DNA of 64,000 nt. Origin: Aliidiomarina celeris. Lineage in GTDB: Bacteria > Pseudomonadota > Gammaproteobacteria > Enterobacterales > Alteromonadaceae. Of the stretch, positions 35,091-45,351 are shown piece after piece. Location of the stretch: assembly GCF_003316875.1 (NCBI RefSeq), contig NZ_QMIL01000001.1, positions 62,001-126,000 of the forward strand, written 5' to 3'. Below the pieces are notes generated by a model that did not search any database, was not told where the DNA came from, and saw only the letters and a program-made list of their open reading frames with translations. The translations under genes and the position numbers were made by a program. Position 1 is the stretch's first letter. Each line of letters begins with the position of its first letter.

Positions 35091-37007
35091 ATGCCTGTAA
35101 TTACCCTTCCCGACGGTAGTAAACGCGAGTTTGCGCAACCTGTTTCTGTGCTCGACGTAGCATTCGATATTGGTCCAGGTCTTGCCAAAGCTACTGTGGC
35201 CGGTCGCATTAATGGCGAGTTAGTCGACGCCTGCGAGATGATCGAAAACGACGCGAAGTTGGAAATTATCACCCCAAAAAATGACGAGGGTGTAGACATT
35301 ATTCGCCATTCTTGTGCGCATTTGCTCGGCCACGCCATTAAACAATTGTGGCCAAATACGCGCATGGCGATTGGTCCAGTTATTGATAACGGATTTTACT
35401 ACGACGTTGATCTCGACCGTCCGTTGCATCAAGACGACCTTGATGCACTCGAAAAACGCATGAAAGAACTCGCCAAAACCGGTTACAACGTGGTGAAAAA
35501 GAAAGTGAGCTGGGAAGAAGCGCGAGAAGTTTTTGTGCAGCGCGGTGAGTCGTACAAAGTTGAAATTCTCGACGAAAACGTGGCGCGTGATGATCGCCCA
35601 GGGCTTTATCATCATGAAGAATACATTGATATGTGCCGTGGCCCACACGTACCGAATATGACGTTCTGCCAGCACTTCAAAATTATGAAAGTAGCGGGCG
35701 CATATTGGCGTGGCGACTCAAACAACAAAATGTTGCAGCGTATATACGGCACAGCGTGGGCTGACAAAAAGCAGTTAAAAGCGTATTTACAACGCTTAGA
35801 AGAAGCAGAAAAGCGTGATCACCGTAAAATTGGTAAGGCGCAAGACTTATTCCATTGGCAAGAAGAAGCACCCGGGATGGTGTTCTGGCACCACAACGGC
35901 TGGACCGTTTTCCAAGAGCTTGAAAAATATATTCGTGAAAAGCTCAACGAGTACGACTACCAAGAGGTAAAAGGCCCATTAATGATGGACCGCGTGCTGT
36001 GGGAGAAGTCAGGCCATTGGGAAAAGTTTTCGGAGCTGATGTTTACTACAGCGTCGGAAAATCGTGAATACGCAGTAAAACCCATGAACTGCCCAGGCCA
36101 CGTGCAAATTTTTAATCAAGGCTTGAAGTCGTACCGTGATCTACCTTTGCGTATGGCTGAGTTCGGTTGTTGCCATCGTAATGAGCCGTCGGGTGCCTTA
36201 CACGGCTTAATGCGCGTCCGTGGTTTTACTCAAGACGACGCCCACGTTTTTTGTACCGAAGCACAAGTGCAAGAAGAAGTGGCCAGCTGTATTCGCATGG
36301 TGTACGAAACTTACGCAACCTTTGGTTTTAACGAAGTAGTAGTAAAACTCTCTACTCGCCCAGAGAAGCGCCTCGGTGACGACGCCATGTGGGACCGCGC
36401 TGAAACCGCTTTGGCCGAGGCATTGAAAGCCAATGATATAGAGTTTGAGTACTTGCCTGGTGAAGGTGCGTTTTACGGACCCAAAATTGAATTTACCCTA
36501 CACGACTGTATTGGTCGTGCTTGGCAATGCGGCACCATACAACTCGACTTTGCTTTACCCAATCGACTCGGTGCGAGTTATGTAGGTGAAGACAACGAGC
36601 GCCATGTGCCGGTAATGATTCACCGCGCCATTTTAGGGTCGCTCGAACGCTTTATGGGAATTTTGATTGAAGAATATGCTGGATTTTTCCCTGCTTGGTT
36701 GTCGCCAACGCAAGTTGTGGTAATGAATATTACCGACAAACAGGCCGATTATGTGAAAAACTTAGTGTCTGAACTGAAAAATCAAGGATTTCGCGCGACA
36801 GCCGACTTGAGAAATGAGAAGATAGGCTTTAAAATTCGCGAACATACATTAAAGCGAATTCCTTACTTGCTCGTTGTTGGTGACCAAGAGGTAGAACAAC
36901 AGCAAGTAGCGGTGCGTACACGCCGAGGTGAAGACCTAGGTAAACTTGCAGTAACAGACTTTATTGAGAAGCTAAGTACGGAAGTAAAAGCACGCACTAT
37001 TTCTTAA
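35091..37007 (+). CDS. thrS: Threonyl-tRNA synthetase
   Basis: 638 residues from the ATG at 35091, close to the E. coli length. The N-terminal TGS domain ([14 protein letters not shown]) comes first, then the editing domain with [10 protein letters not shown], then the class II catalytic core with [10 protein letters not shown] (zinc cysteine), [11 protein letters not shown] and a C-terminal anticodon domain. Upstream in-frame starts to 34950 would precede the TGS domain with unrelated sequence. It opens the conserved thrS-infC-rpmI-rplT-pheS-pheT-ihfA block and infC follows after 20 bases. Confidence 0.97.
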   Translation: MPVITLPDGSKREFAQPVSVLDVAFDIGPGLAKATVAGRINGELVDACEMIENDAKLEIITPKNDEGVDIIRHSCAHLLGHAIKQLWPNTRMAIGPVIDNGFYYDVDLDRPLHQDDLDALEKRMKELAKTGYNVVKKKVSWEEAREVFVQRGESYKVEILDENVARDDRPGLYHHEEYIDMCRGPHVPNMTFCQHFKIMKVAGAYWRGDSNNKMLQRIYGTAWADKKQLKAYLQRLEEAEKRDHRKIGKAQDLFHWQEEAPGMVFWHHNGWTVFQELEKYIREKLNEYDYQEVKGPLMMDRVLWEKSGHWEKFSELMFTTASENREYAVKPMNCPGHVQIFNQGLKSYRDLPLRMAEFGCCHRNEPSGALHGLMRVRGFTQDDAHVFCTEAQVQEEVASCIRMVYETYATFGFNEVVVKLSTRPEKRLGDDAMWDRAETALAEALKANDIEFEYLPGEGAFYGPKIEFTLHDCIGRAWQCGTIQLDFALPNRLGASYVGEDNERHVPVMIHRAILGSLERFMGILIEEYAGFFPAWLSPTQVVVMNITDKQADYVKNLVSELKNQGFRATADLRNEKIGFKIREHTLKRIPYLLVVGDQEVEQQQVAVRTRRGEDLGKLAVTDFIEKLSTEVKARTIS

Positions 37008-37027
37008 ATTTGTTGGAGGAACGAACC

Positions 37028-37570
37028 ATTAAAGGTGGAAGAAAAGGTCAAAAGGCCGATAAAACACGGATTAATGATGCCATTACTTGCCCTGAAGTGC
37101 GCTTAATTGACGCAGAAGGTGAACAGGTTGGTGTTACTGGGCTTAGCGAAGCACTACAGTTGGCTGAAGAAGCGGGTTTAGATTTGGTTGAAATCAGCCC
37201 AAACGCGGAGCCCCCGGTCTGCCGCATTATGGATTACGGTAAGTTCCTCTACGAGAAGAGCAAGCAACAAAAAGAAGCAAAGAAAAAGCAGAAACAGATT
37301 CAGGTTAAGGAAGTTAAATTCCGACCTGGCACAGATGAAGGCGATTACCAGGTAAAACTGCGCAACCTGCGTCGCTTTCTTGAGGGTGGTGATAAAGCAA
37401 AAGTCACCGTGCGTTTCCGTGGCCGGGAAATGGCACACCAAGAATTGGGTTTACAACTTCTGGAGCGGATTAAAGCCGACCTCGAAGATATTTCTCAATG
37501 CGAAAGTTTCCCTCGACGGGCTGAAGGGCGCCAAATGATCATGGTCATGGCCCCGGAAAGTAAGAAGTAG
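37028..37570 (+). CDS. infC: Translation initiation factor IF-3, AUU start
   Basis: 180 residues, the E. coli length. Conserved segments include [21 protein letters not shown] and [14 protein letters not shown] (about residue 135 on). The chosen start is ATT at 37028, preceded by GGAGGA at 7 bases and followed by Lys-Gly-Gly as in E. coli InfC. IF-3 proofreads against non-standard start codons, so an AUU start lets it repress itself; this is established for E. coli. A TTG at 37010 is possible by frame, but it lies before the ribosome binding site. No other common start fits. Confidence 0.95.
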   Translation: MKGGRKGQKADKTRINDAITCPEVRLIDAEGEQVGVTGLSEALQLAEEAGLDLVEISPNAEPPVCRIMDYGKFLYEKSKQQKEAKKKQKQIQVKEVKFRPGTDEGDYQVKLRNLRRFLEGGDKAKVTVRFRGREMAHQELGLQLLERIKADLEDISQCESFPRRAEGRQMIMVMAPESKK

Positions 37571-37612
37571 CAGAGGTTTACAAGTAAGGTACCGGTTTGG
37601 TCCTTCACCCTG

Positions 37613-37642
37613 TAACTCAATTGGCAACCAAATGCGGAGTTA
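37613..37642 (+). promoter_or_regulatory. Hairpin over the rpmI ribosome binding site, possible L20 operator
   Basis: TAACTC (37613-37618) pairs with GAGTTA (37637-37642), enclosing a smaller TTGG/CCAA hairpin. The rpmI Shine-Dalgarno GGAG (37636-37639) falls in the stem, 6 bases before the ATG. In E. coli, L20 represses rpmI-rplT translation through structure in this same leader; a similar role here is inference. Confidence 0.5.
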
Positions 37643-37645
37643 GCA

Positions 37646-37843
37646 ATGCCAAAAATGAAAAGTGTTAAAAGCGCCACTAAGCGCTTTAAGAAAACCGCTT
37701 CAGGCGGATACAAGTGCAAACAGTCTCACTTGCGTCACATTTTGACCAAGAAGAGCTCTAAGCGTAAACGTCACCTTCGTGCGAAAAACATGGTTCACAA
37801 AGCAGATGTGGCCCTTGTTGATCGTATGTTGCCTTACGCATAA
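37646..37843 (+). CDS. rpmI: Ribosomal protein L35
   Basis: 65 residues, highly basic, starting [17 protein letters not shown] and containing [18 protein letters not shown], the family pattern. A large-subunit protein, encoded between infC and rplT as in most gammaproteobacteria. Translation is probably coupled to rplT 15 bases later and controlled by L20 through the hairpin just upstream. Confidence 0.97.
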   Translation: MPKMKSVKSATKRFKKTASGGYKCKQSHLRHILTKKSSKRKRHLRAKNMVHKADVALVDRMLPYA

Positions 37844-37858
37844 GAGAGGAGATAGCAA

Positions 37859-38218
37859 ATGGCACGAGTAAAACGTGGTGTGATCGCGCGTGCGCGTCAC
37901 AAGAAAGTCCTGAAGCAGGCGAAAGGTTATTATGGTGCTCGTTCACGTGTTTATCGCGTAGCGTTCCAAGCTGTAACTAAAGCCGGTCAATATGCATACC
38001 GCGACCGTCGCGCGAAAAAGCGTCAATTCCGTCAATTATGGATTGTTCGTATTAACGCAGCGGCACGTCAAGGTGGTTTGTCATACAGCCGCTTTATCAA
38101 CGGTTTGAAGAAAGCGTCCGTTGAAATCGATCGCAAGATCCTCGCTGATATCGCTGTTCATGACCAAGCAGGTTTTTCTGCTTTAGTTGAGAAAGCGAAA
38201 GAAGGCTTGTCTGCGTAA
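37859..38218 (+). CDS. rplT: Ribosomal protein L20
   Basis: 119 residues beginning [18 protein letters not shown], with [18 protein letters not shown] in the middle; full family length. L20 is needed early in 50S assembly and represses its own operon in E. coli. GAGAGGAG upstream is a strong ribosome binding site. A terminator follows 26 bases after the stop. Confidence 0.97.
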   Translation: MARVKRGVIARARHKKVLKQAKGYYGARSRVYRVAFQAVTKAGQYAYRDRRAKKRQFRQLWIVRINAAARQGGLSYSRFINGLKKASVEIDRKILADIAVHDQAGFSALVEKAKEGLSA

Positions 38219-38244
38219 GCAGCATTCTTTATTTAGCGTTCTAG

Positions 38245-38269
38245 AAGGGAGCCTTTTGGCTCCCTTTTT
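38245..38269 (+). terminator. Rho-independent terminator after rplT
   Basis: 9-bp stem AAGGGAGCC/GGCTCCCTT with TTTT loop and T tail. It separates infC-rpmI-rplT from pheST. Confidence 0.85.
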
Positions 38270-38278
38270 GTTGCTATT

Positions 38279-38288
38279 CTGGTACAAT
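38279..38288 (+). promoter_or_regulatory. Extended -10 promoter of pheST
   Basis: TGG-TACAAT (TG at 38280-38281, hexamer 38283-38288) is an extended -10 element, directly after the terminator. No good -35 is seen. The 60-base leader before pheS shows no obvious Phe-rich leader peptide. Confidence 0.5.
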
Positions 38289-38336
38289 TCCGCCTTTCAA
38301 AATTAAACTCGAGCAACAGCCGGGTTGGTATGGTAA

Positions 38337-39332
<996 letters not shown>

Positions 39333-39347
39333 GGGAGTTTTGACACA

Positions 39348-41738
39348 ATGAAATTTAGTGAAAAGTGGTTACGCGATTGGGTCAATCCTGCTCTTACAAG
39401 TGAACAATTAGCTGAACAACTCAGCATGGCAGGCCTTGAAGTAGATGGCTTAGAGCCCGTGGCTGGAGCGTTCAGTGGCGTTGTGGTGGGCGAAGTAGTA
39501 ACCTGCGGCCGCCACCCCGACGCAGACAAATTGCAGGTAACCACGGTAGATGTGGGGACCGGTGAATTGCTCGATATAGTGTGCGGCGCACCGAATTGTC
39601 GTGCAGGCCTAAAAGTAGCGGTTGCAACCGTGGGTGCGGTTCTTCCGGGCGACTTTAAAATTAAAAAAACCAAATTACGGGGGCATCCGTCGCATGGCAT
39701 GTTGTGTTCGTTCTCTGAACTGGGCATGGGCGATGATCATGACGGTATTGTTGAATTACCAACTGACGCACCAGTAGGAACCGATTTGCGCGAATGGTTA
39801 GACCTTGACGACGTAACTGTCGACGTGGATTTAACCCCGAATCGTGCCGACTGCTTGGGTATCCGTGGCCTAGCGCGCGAAGTAGGGGTACTGAACAACC
39901 TCGACGTAAACGCGCCGGAAGTAAAAAGCGTTGCGCCCAGCATTCGAGATACCTTAGCAATTGAACTTGAGGCACCTGAAGCCTGCCCACGTTACTTAGG
40001 GCGAATTGTGAAAGGTGTTGATGTAACGGCAAAAACACCACTTTGGATGAAAGAGAAACTACGCCGCAGTGGTGTGCGCTCTATTGATCCGGTGGTGGAT
40101 ATTACCAACTATGTTTTGCTTGAACTCGGCCACCCTATGCATGCCTTTGACTTGGCAGCAATAGAAGGGAAAGTGAGCGTTCGTTATGCCCACCCAGATG
40201 AAAAACTTACATTATTGGACGGTGAAGAAGTAAGCTTGCAAAACGATGTTTTGGTGATTGCCGACGCGCAAAAAGCCATGGCGATAGCAGGTATTTTTGG
40301 TGGTCAAGACAGCGGCGTTACCGCGGCAACGCGAGATGTGTTTTTGGAAAGCGCATTCTTTAGCCCCGCGGCCATTACCGGTAAAGCGCGTCGCTTTGGT
40401 TTGCACACAGACGCGTCGCACCGCTATGAGCGAGGTGTAGATCCTGAACTACAGCGCACGGCAATGGAACGCGCCACACAATTGTTGCTAGAAATTTGTG
40501 GCGGCGACGCAGGGCCGATTACGGAAGCGAAAAGCGAGGATCACATTCCAACTTTTACGATCGTAACTCTTCGTGCTTCGCGTTTGTTGAAAGTTTTAGG
40601 CGCAGAAATTGCACCACAGCAGGTAACTGAAATCCTTCAACGGCTTGGCTTTTCAACGAAGTTCAGCGACGAGCAATGGACGGTGAAAGTACCGGCATAC
40701 CGTTTCGACATTGCCATTGAGGAAGATTTGATTGAGGAAGTGGCGCGGGTTTACGGTTATAACAACATCGCCTCTGCTGCGCCCTTGGCTCGTTTACGGA
40801 TGTATCGCAACAGTGAAGCGAAGGTGTCGTTGCGTACATTGCAGCAGCGGGTTTTGGCGCTCGGCTACCAAGAAGTGATTACCTACAGTTTCGTTGACCC
40901 TAAGCACCAAGCGCTGCTGTATCCAAACCATACCGCGTTAAACTTACCCCACCCAATATCGGTGGATATGTCGTCTATGCGGTTAGGCTTATTGCCAGGG
41001 CTTTTAACAGCCGCAGGCTATAACCAGAAGCGTCAACAACCGGCAATCCGTTTTTTTGAAACAGGGCTTCGTTTCACACCTAATTCAGATGCGGAAAATG
41101 GCATTTTGCAGGAGCCGGTAATTGGCGGTGTTGCGGTAGGTTCAGAAGTTCCTGAGCATTGGAAACTTGGCAATGCGGCTGTTGATTTTTATCAAGTGAA
41201 GGGTCATGTAGAGAATCTTTTGGCGGCCAACGGCGCTACAAATGAATATTCTTTTGTCGCGTCGTCGAACCCCGCGCTTCATCCGGGGCAGGGTGCCGAC
41301 ATTTACCATAACGATCGCTATGTAGGCTTTTGTGGAGCGTTACACCCACAGTTCGACAAAACCTTTGGGATAAAAGGCCGTGCTTTTGTGTGGGAACTGA
41401 GTGTTGAAGCTATTTCGACACGTGCAATTCCTCGGGCAACAAGCATTTCTCGTTATCCGTCTATTCGGCGTGACATCGCTTTTGTAGTGGAACGTAGTTT
41501 AGCGGCTGGAGATGTATTAAATTCGATAGAGAAAGTTGGCGCGAATCATATAGTTGAACTACACTTATTCGATGTTTATCAAGGTGATAACTTACCTAGC
41601 GATAAACAAAGTTTAGCGATAGCGTTAACTTTGCAGGCAGCGGACCGGACCTTAACAGACGAAGACGTGAATGCGTCTGTGAATCAAGTGGTTACGGCAT
41701 TAGAAACAGAATTTAATGCAGTGTTGAGGGATAGTTAA
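39348..41738 (+). CDS. pheT: Phenylalanyl-tRNA synthetase beta subunit
   Basis: 796 residues, matching the long bacterial form. N-terminal tRNA-binding domain ([25 protein letters not shown]), B3/B4 editing domain, B5 with [16 protein letters not shown], and a C-terminal anticodon-binding fold ([15 protein letters not shown]). The stop lies one base before the ihfA ATG, so the two are translated together. Confidence 0.97.
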   Translation: MKFSEKWLRDWVNPALTSEQLAEQLSMAGLEVDGLEPVAGAFSGVVVGEVVTCGRHPDADKLQVTTVDVGTGELLDIVCGAPNCRAGLKVAVATVGAVLPGDFKIKKTKLRGHPSHGMLCSFSELGMGDDHDGIVELPTDAPVGTDLREWLDLDDVTVDVDLTPNRADCLGIRGLAREVGVLNNLDVNAPEVKSVAPSIRDTLAIELEAPEACPRYLGRIVKGVDVTAKTPLWMKEKLRRSGVRSIDPVVDITNYVLLELGHPMHAFDLAAIEGKVSVRYAHPDEKLTLLDGEEVSLQNDVLVIADAQKAMAIAGIFGGQDSGVTAATRDVFLESAFFSPAAITGKARRFGLHTDASHRYERGVDPELQRTAMERATQLLLEICGGDAGPITEAKSEDHIPTFTIVTLRASRLLKVLGAEIAPQQVTEILQRLGFSTKFSDEQWTVKVPAYRFDIAIEEDLIEEVARVYGYNNIASAAPLARLRMYRNSEAKVSLRTLQQRVLALGYQEVITYSFVDPKHQALLYPNHTALNLPHPISVDMSSMRLGLLPGLLTAAGYNQKRQQPAIRFFETGLRFTPNSDAENGILQEPVIGGVAVGSEVPEHWKLGNAAVDFYQVKGHVENLLAANGATNEYSFVASSNPALHPGQGADIYHNDRYVGFCGALHPQFDKTFGIKGRAFVWELSVEAISTRAIPRATSISRYPSIRRDIAFVVERSLAAGDVLNSIEKVGANHIVELHLFDVYQGDNLPSDKQSLAIALTLQAADRTLTDEDVNASVNQVVTALETEFNAVLRDS

Positions 41739-41739
41739 T

Positions 41740-42036
41740 ATGGCACTAACGAAGGCAGATATTGCAGAGCACCTGTTTGAGAAAGCGGGTTTGTCGAAAC
41801 GTGAAGCAAAGGATTTGGTTGAATTGTTCTTTGAAGAAATACGGGCTGCGCTAGAGAACGGTGAGCAGGTTAAAATATCTGGTTTTGGTAACTTCGATTT
41901 ACGCGACAAGTCTGAGCGACCGGGGCGAAACCCTAAAACAGGTGAAGACATTCCAATTTCGGCACGGCGGGTAGTTACCTTTCGACCGGGTCAGAAATTG
42001 AAAGCGCGTGTAGAAGATGCTGATATAAAACAATAA
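41740..42036 (+). CDS. ihfA: Integration host factor alpha subunit
   Basis: 98 residues of the HU/IHF fold: [19 protein letters not shown] at the start and [22 protein letters not shown] as the DNA-bending beta-arm with its proline. It forms a heterodimer with IhfB and bends DNA at specific sites. The location right after pheT is the usual one in gammaproteobacteria. A terminator follows. Confidence 0.96.
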   Translation: MALTKADIAEHLFEKAGLSKREAKDLVELFFEEIRAALENGEQVKISGFGNFDLRDKSERPGRNPKTGEDIPISARRVVTFRPGQKLKARVEDADIKQ

Positions 42037-42056
42037 GCCTGAAACAGACGGCAAAG

Positions 42057-42090
42057 AAAAACCCGCTTCCTTTCGGAAAGCGGGTTTTTT
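42057..42090. terminator. Bidirectional terminator between ihfA and chrR
   Basis: AAAAACCCGCTTCC and GGAAAGCGGGTTTTTT pair around TTTC with a one-base bulge. T tracts exist on both strands, fitting the two converging genes. Confidence 0.85.
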
Positions 42091-42127
42091 AATGTGTTCA
42101 GATTCTTTCTTCTCGCTACAAAGAAAA

Positions 42128-42796
42128 CTAGCGGAAGAACAAACTACTGAATGGATTCAGCAAGCGCGAAATTCCGGAAGTGAAGTGCAAGGGAGCGTCG
42201 AGTGCAGCCAGCGTTAGGCAGTCTTCGTCTTGCGTTTCCGGCGTATGGTGCTGTGAGCTATCCATCAAAATGAAGTCGCCATCGGTATATTCGTCACGTT
42301 CGTCGTTAAATACACCGTTCACCACCAAGGTCACTTCTTGCCCTTTATGGGTGTGCTCAGGTACACGGCTGCCTTTGTCCATATAAATTAAATTAATGCA
42401 TTCGTCGCTACCGATGTCGATAGGCGCTCTTAGCATCTTGCCAGGAACCCGGCTCCAATGGCCAATTCGGTTTTGCTGGCGTGCCAAAGTAGGCGGTAAA
42501 TTAAATAGCTTACCGTCCAAATTCAGCACATTTGAATAATCGTCGTTGCTTGCTTTTGGCGCGGGCGCTTGGCTGGTCATAATTTGCTCGAGCATAGCGT
42601 CCAGTGCATGGCTGTTTAACCGAGGCTTCGGCGCCTTGGTTAATTGCTCTGCCATAAGCTGTTCGGCGTCTAACACCTGCTTTTGGCAGTGTGGACACAT
42701 GTCGACGTGAGTTGATATCACCACACTTAACGCTGGGTTAAGACTGCCCGCGGCAAATTGATGAATCATTTCGTCAGAAGGATGAAATTTAATCAT
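42128..42796 (-). CDS. chrR: ChrR-type zinc anti-sigma factor with cupin domain
   Basis: 222 residues from the ATG at 42796. The N-terminal anti-sigma part has the zinc ligands H-x3-C-x2-C (THVDMCPHC, with an earlier His in KFHPSDE). The C-terminal half is a cupin (VPEHTHKGQEVTLVVNG, then DSSQHHTPET). In Rhodobacter, ChrR holds RpoE inactive until singlet oxygen triggers its release. The chosen start gives the family's usual M-I-K-x-H-P opening and overlaps the sigma stop by 8 bases; the ATG at 42805 is an alternative. Confidence 0.9.
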   Translation of the reverse strand: MIKFHPSDEMIHQFAAGSLNPALSVVISTHVDMCPHCQKQVLDAEQLMAEQLTKAPKPRLNSHALDAMLEQIMTSQAPAPKASNDDYSNVLNLDGKLFNLPPTLARQQNRIGHWSRVPGKMLRAPIDIGSDECINLIYMDKGSRVPEHTHKGQEVTLVVNGVFNDERDEYTDGDFILMDSSQHHTPETQDEDCLTLAALDAPLHFTSGISRLLNPFSSLFFR

Positions 42797-43385
42797 GAGT
42801 TTCAATCATCTCTCTTAGTTTTTGAAGCGCAAGTCGCGTTCTTGATTTTACGGTTCCGAGTGGTATTCCTAATCCGTCGGAAACCTCTTGTTGCGACTTA
42901 CCTTCCAAGTAAATCTGTTCAATTACTACACGCTGGTTGTCTGGCAACTGCTGATAATAGCTAGCAATTTGCTGTAGTAATATATTCTGGTCGAGGGCGT
43001 AGTCGTCGTCTAAGCCTTCGTTGGTTTCGGCCAATATTGGCCACAAGTCGTCGGCGCTTAGGTCATTTTGCCGATGCTTATTTTTCCGTAAGAAGTCGAA
43101 CCGTATATTCCGCGCTATGGTAAAAATCCAAGTGGCGGGGGAACCTTTATCGGCTTTGAATAAGTGCGCCTTGTGCCAAACGTTTGTCATGGTTTCTTGC
43201 ACTAAGTCGGAAGCGATTTGTTCATTGCCGAACTGACGCGTTCCATAGGCAAGTAGCCGAGGTGCGAAATACTTAAATAATTCGCTAAAAGCGGCTCTGC
43301 ATTGCGTGGCGGCAATCTTGGAAAGAAGTCCCGCTAAGTGCTCGGCAGACTCAGTTCCGTCTGTCGGTACTGGGCTCGTAGTCAT
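42789..43385 (-). CDS. rpoE: ECF sigma factor, RpoE/ChrR-partner type (ECF11-like)
   Basis: 198 residues from the ATG at 43385 (43412 and 43421 are other in-frame options; no clear ribosome binding site decides). Region 2 has DLVQETMTNVWHKAHLF and WIFTIARNIRFDFLRK; region 4 has LPDNQRVVIEQIYLEGKSQQEVSDGLGIPLGTVKSR, the DNA-binding helix pair for the -35. It is followed by its ChrR anti-sigma factor with overlapping genes, the hallmark of the ECF11 group. It probably drives its own promoter at 43476-43505 and the photolyase operon next door. Confidence 0.9.
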   Translation of the reverse strand: MTTSPVPTDGTESAEHLAGLLSKIAATQCRAAFSELFKYFAPRLLAYGTRQFGNEQIASDLVQETMTNVWHKAHLFKADKGSPATWIFTIARNIRFDFLRKNKHRQNDLSADDLWPILAETNEGLDDDYALDQNILLQQIASYYQQLPDNQRVVIEQIYLEGKSQQEVSDGLGIPLGTVKSRTRLALQKLREMIETHD

Positions 43386-43475
43386 GTTTCGCGTATTTTC
43401 TTTTTGCTGCATAAGTTGCATATGTAGTCTACGCCTTAATGGTTGAAATACCAAACAATCTACCGTTATTTACGT

Positions 43476-43505
43476 TTACTACGTCCTCGGCTTCGTTAGG
43501 GATCA
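43476..43505 (-). promoter_or_regulatory. Predicted autoregulated ECF promoter of rpoE-chrR
   Basis: On the minus strand TGATCC (43505-43500) is followed after 16 bases by CGTAGTAA (43483-43476). TGATCC is the -35 recognised by the Rhodobacter RpoE group. It overlaps the stop of the upstream LON-domain gene. Confidence 0.65.
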
Positions 43506-44090
43506 AAAGCACTCAAACAATGTACAAATATATTCAGATATTTTTTTCGGGCATTGCGACGATATCAGCTCTTGCTTCACGTTTGGGTCTAGGGGGAGTA
43601 ACTCAAGCCAACGCCCACACAACCAGCGAATGTCGTCATAGTGCTTTTCTGGATAAAGTTCATCGAGCTCAGGATAGGTAGCAAAAACCTCTTCAAGCCT
43701 CGCCACCAGAGCCGGGTGCTCTTGGTCACACACAGGTGCTTGCCAAGGACTTTGCCACTCAATCTCGCCGATGCGCAAACCGTCTTTTTCGGTGTGAATG
43801 GACTTTATATTGAAGAGTTCCCCGCCCTCAATGGTAATGCCCAACATACCGTCGTTCAGCGCTTCAAAGTCAATGACCTGAACGTGCGTACCGACAGGGA
43901 AAATATGACCATTAGACTCCACATTACCTTGCGGATTTAACATGCATAAGCCAAAGCCGTTGTTCTGCTCGAACGACTCCTTGACCATGCGCAGGTAGCG
44001 TGGTTCAAAGATACGCAGTTTCATTCTACCGCCGGGCAAAATGTGCGCCGTAAGCGGGAATAATGGAAGTTGATGGGCTGCGCTGTTCAT
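43503..44090 (-). CDS. LON N-terminal substrate-binding domain protein
   Basis: 195 residues, similar to the N-terminal domain of Lon protease without its ATPase or peptidase: LPLFPLTAHILPGGRMKLRIFEPRYLRMV at the start, split here into LPLFPLTAHILPGG and MKLRIFEPRYLRMV, then GFGLCMLNP. Stand-alone LON-domain proteins are common and of unknown role. It lies upstream of the sigma gene on the same strand, so read-through into rpoE is possible. The start ATG at 44090 has no strong ribosome binding site. Confidence 0.85.
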   Translation of the reverse strand: MNSAAHQLPLFPLTAHILPGGRMKLRIFEPRYLRMVKESFEQNNGFGLCMLNPQGNVESNGHIFPVGTHVQVIDFEALNDGMLGITIEGGELFNIKSIHTEKDGLRIGEIEWQSPWQAPVCDQEHPALVARLEEVFATYPELDELYPEKHYDDIRWLCGRWLELLPLDPNVKQELISSQCPKKISEYICTLFECF

Positions 44091-44242
44091 AATGTAACTT
44101 TGCCTTTTAATTAATCGATGCTTCTTTGCAGTAACTACGGCAAGATGAGGAAAGCGGATCTATTTGTTAAAAAATAGTGCCGCTGCTCGTACAGCAGAGC
44201 CAAGAAGCGGGAAAAAACCGTGCGTTTATAGAGGGAAACACC

Positions 44243-44268
44243 TAATCTACTTCGAACATTTAAACGTA
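44243..44268 (+). promoter_or_regulatory. Candidate ECF-sigma promoter of the photolyase operon
   Basis: TAATCT (44243-44248) is followed after 16 bases by CGTA (44265-44268). This repeats the spacing and -10 of the rpoE promoter, with 4 of 6 matches to TGATCC. It is 100 bases before the first gene of the run. Confidence 0.4.
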
Positions 44269-44310
44269 CTTCAATTTTTGCTGAGTAACTGAAGCGTAAA
44301 GTTCAGGATC

Positions 44311-44355
44311 GCAAAGCAATGAATAGCAAAGTACCAAATAGCAAAATACGGAATG
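44311..44355 (+). repeat. Three imperfect 15-bp direct repeats in the operon leader
   Basis: GCAAAGCAATGAATA, GCAAAGTACCAAATA and GCAAAATACGGAATG follow each other exactly, ending just before the ribosome binding site of the first gene. Confidence 0.6.
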
Positions 44356-44368
44356 AAAAGGCAATGAA

Positions 44369-45349
44369 ATGGAACACACCAAATTGAGCGAAGCTGAACA
44401 ACTGAAATCTTCTAAAGCCAAGGTAGGTATTAGCGCCTGCCTGCTCGGCCAAAAAGTGCGTTATGACGGTGGTCACAAAGGGTCTGATTTTTGCCAACAC
44501 GCGCTGCATGAATTCGTTGATTATCTGCCGCTTTGTCCGGAGGTGGGAATAGGTATGACGGTTCCGCGGCCGACGATTCGCCTAGAGCGAGGAGGACAAG
44601 ACGAGGTAAGAGCTGTAGTGCCGAAAACTGGACAAGATGTAACCGATGAGCTGAGTGCTTTTGCAGATCGATACCGCGACAAAATTGCACAGTTGAGTGG
44701 TTACATCCTTTGCGCTAAATCTCCGAGTTGTGGAATGGAGCGGGTTCGGGTTTATGAGCCAGGCGAAAAACATAATGTTAAAGAAGGCATGGGCATTTTC
44801 GCTCAGCGCCTTCAACAGCTCGAGCCCGCGTTACCAATGGAAGAAGATGGTCGTTTAAACGACCCTTTGCTGCGGGAGAATTTTGTTGCGCGATTGTTTG
44901 TCTATGCTGAGTGGAAAGCGCTTAACAAGCCTGTGAGTAAAAAGGACTTGTATCAGTTCCATACAAGGCACAAGCTATTGTTACTCGCGCACGATCAGCC
45001 GTTATATCGTGAGCTCGGACGGCTACTTGGAGACCTTTCTGAACTCACCTCGGCGTTTGCCGACGATTATATTTTAAAAGTAATGAATGCGCTTAAAGGC
45101 CCAGCTTCAAAACGTGACCATACGAATGTGCTGCAGCATGTGCAGGGCTATTTTAAGAACGACTTATCGGCCATTGAGCGGCAAGAATTAGCGGACATTA
45201 TTCTACAGTATCGACAGGGTTTAGAGCCGCTATCAGCACCACTTACGCTAATCAAACACTATTTACGGCTGTTTCCTAAGCCTTATTTGTTGGGGCAAAG
45301 TTACTTTCAGCCTTATCCAAATGAATTACGATTAAGGTACGGGCTTTAA
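44369..45349 (+). CDS. DUF523 and DUF1722 domain protein (YbgA-like)
   Basis: 326 residues. The N-terminal DUF523 part has VGISACLLGQKVRYDG and CAKSPSCG; the C-terminal DUF1722 part has YQFHTRHKLLLLAHDQ. E. coli YbgA is the DUF1722 partner beside the photolyase gene phrB, and the same neighbour is seen here: phrB starts 2 bases later. Cysteines in DUF523 may bind a metal or iron-sulfur centre; the reaction is unknown. AAAAGG precedes the ATG. First gene of the putative stress operon. Confidence 0.9.
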   Translation: MEHTKLSEAEQLKSSKAKVGISACLLGQKVRYDGGHKGSDFCQHALHEFVDYLPLCPEVGIGMTVPRPTIRLERGGQDEVRAVVPKTGQDVTDELSAFADRYRDKIAQLSGYILCAKSPSCGMERVRVYEPGEKHNVKEGMGIFAQRLQQLEPALPMEEDGRLNDPLLRENFVARLFVYAEWKALNKPVSKKDLYQFHTRHKLLLLAHDQPLYRELGRLLGDLSELTSAFADDYILKVMNALKGPASKRDHTNVLQHVQGYFKNDLSAIERQELADIILQYRQGLEPLSAPLTLIKHYLRLFPKPYLLGQSYFQPYPNELRLRYGL

Positions 45350-45351
45350 TA

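Noticed and set aside
37010-37027. TTG as infC start
   Set aside because: It lies before the GGAGGA ribosome binding site, and the added residues do not match InfC; ATT at 37028 fits.
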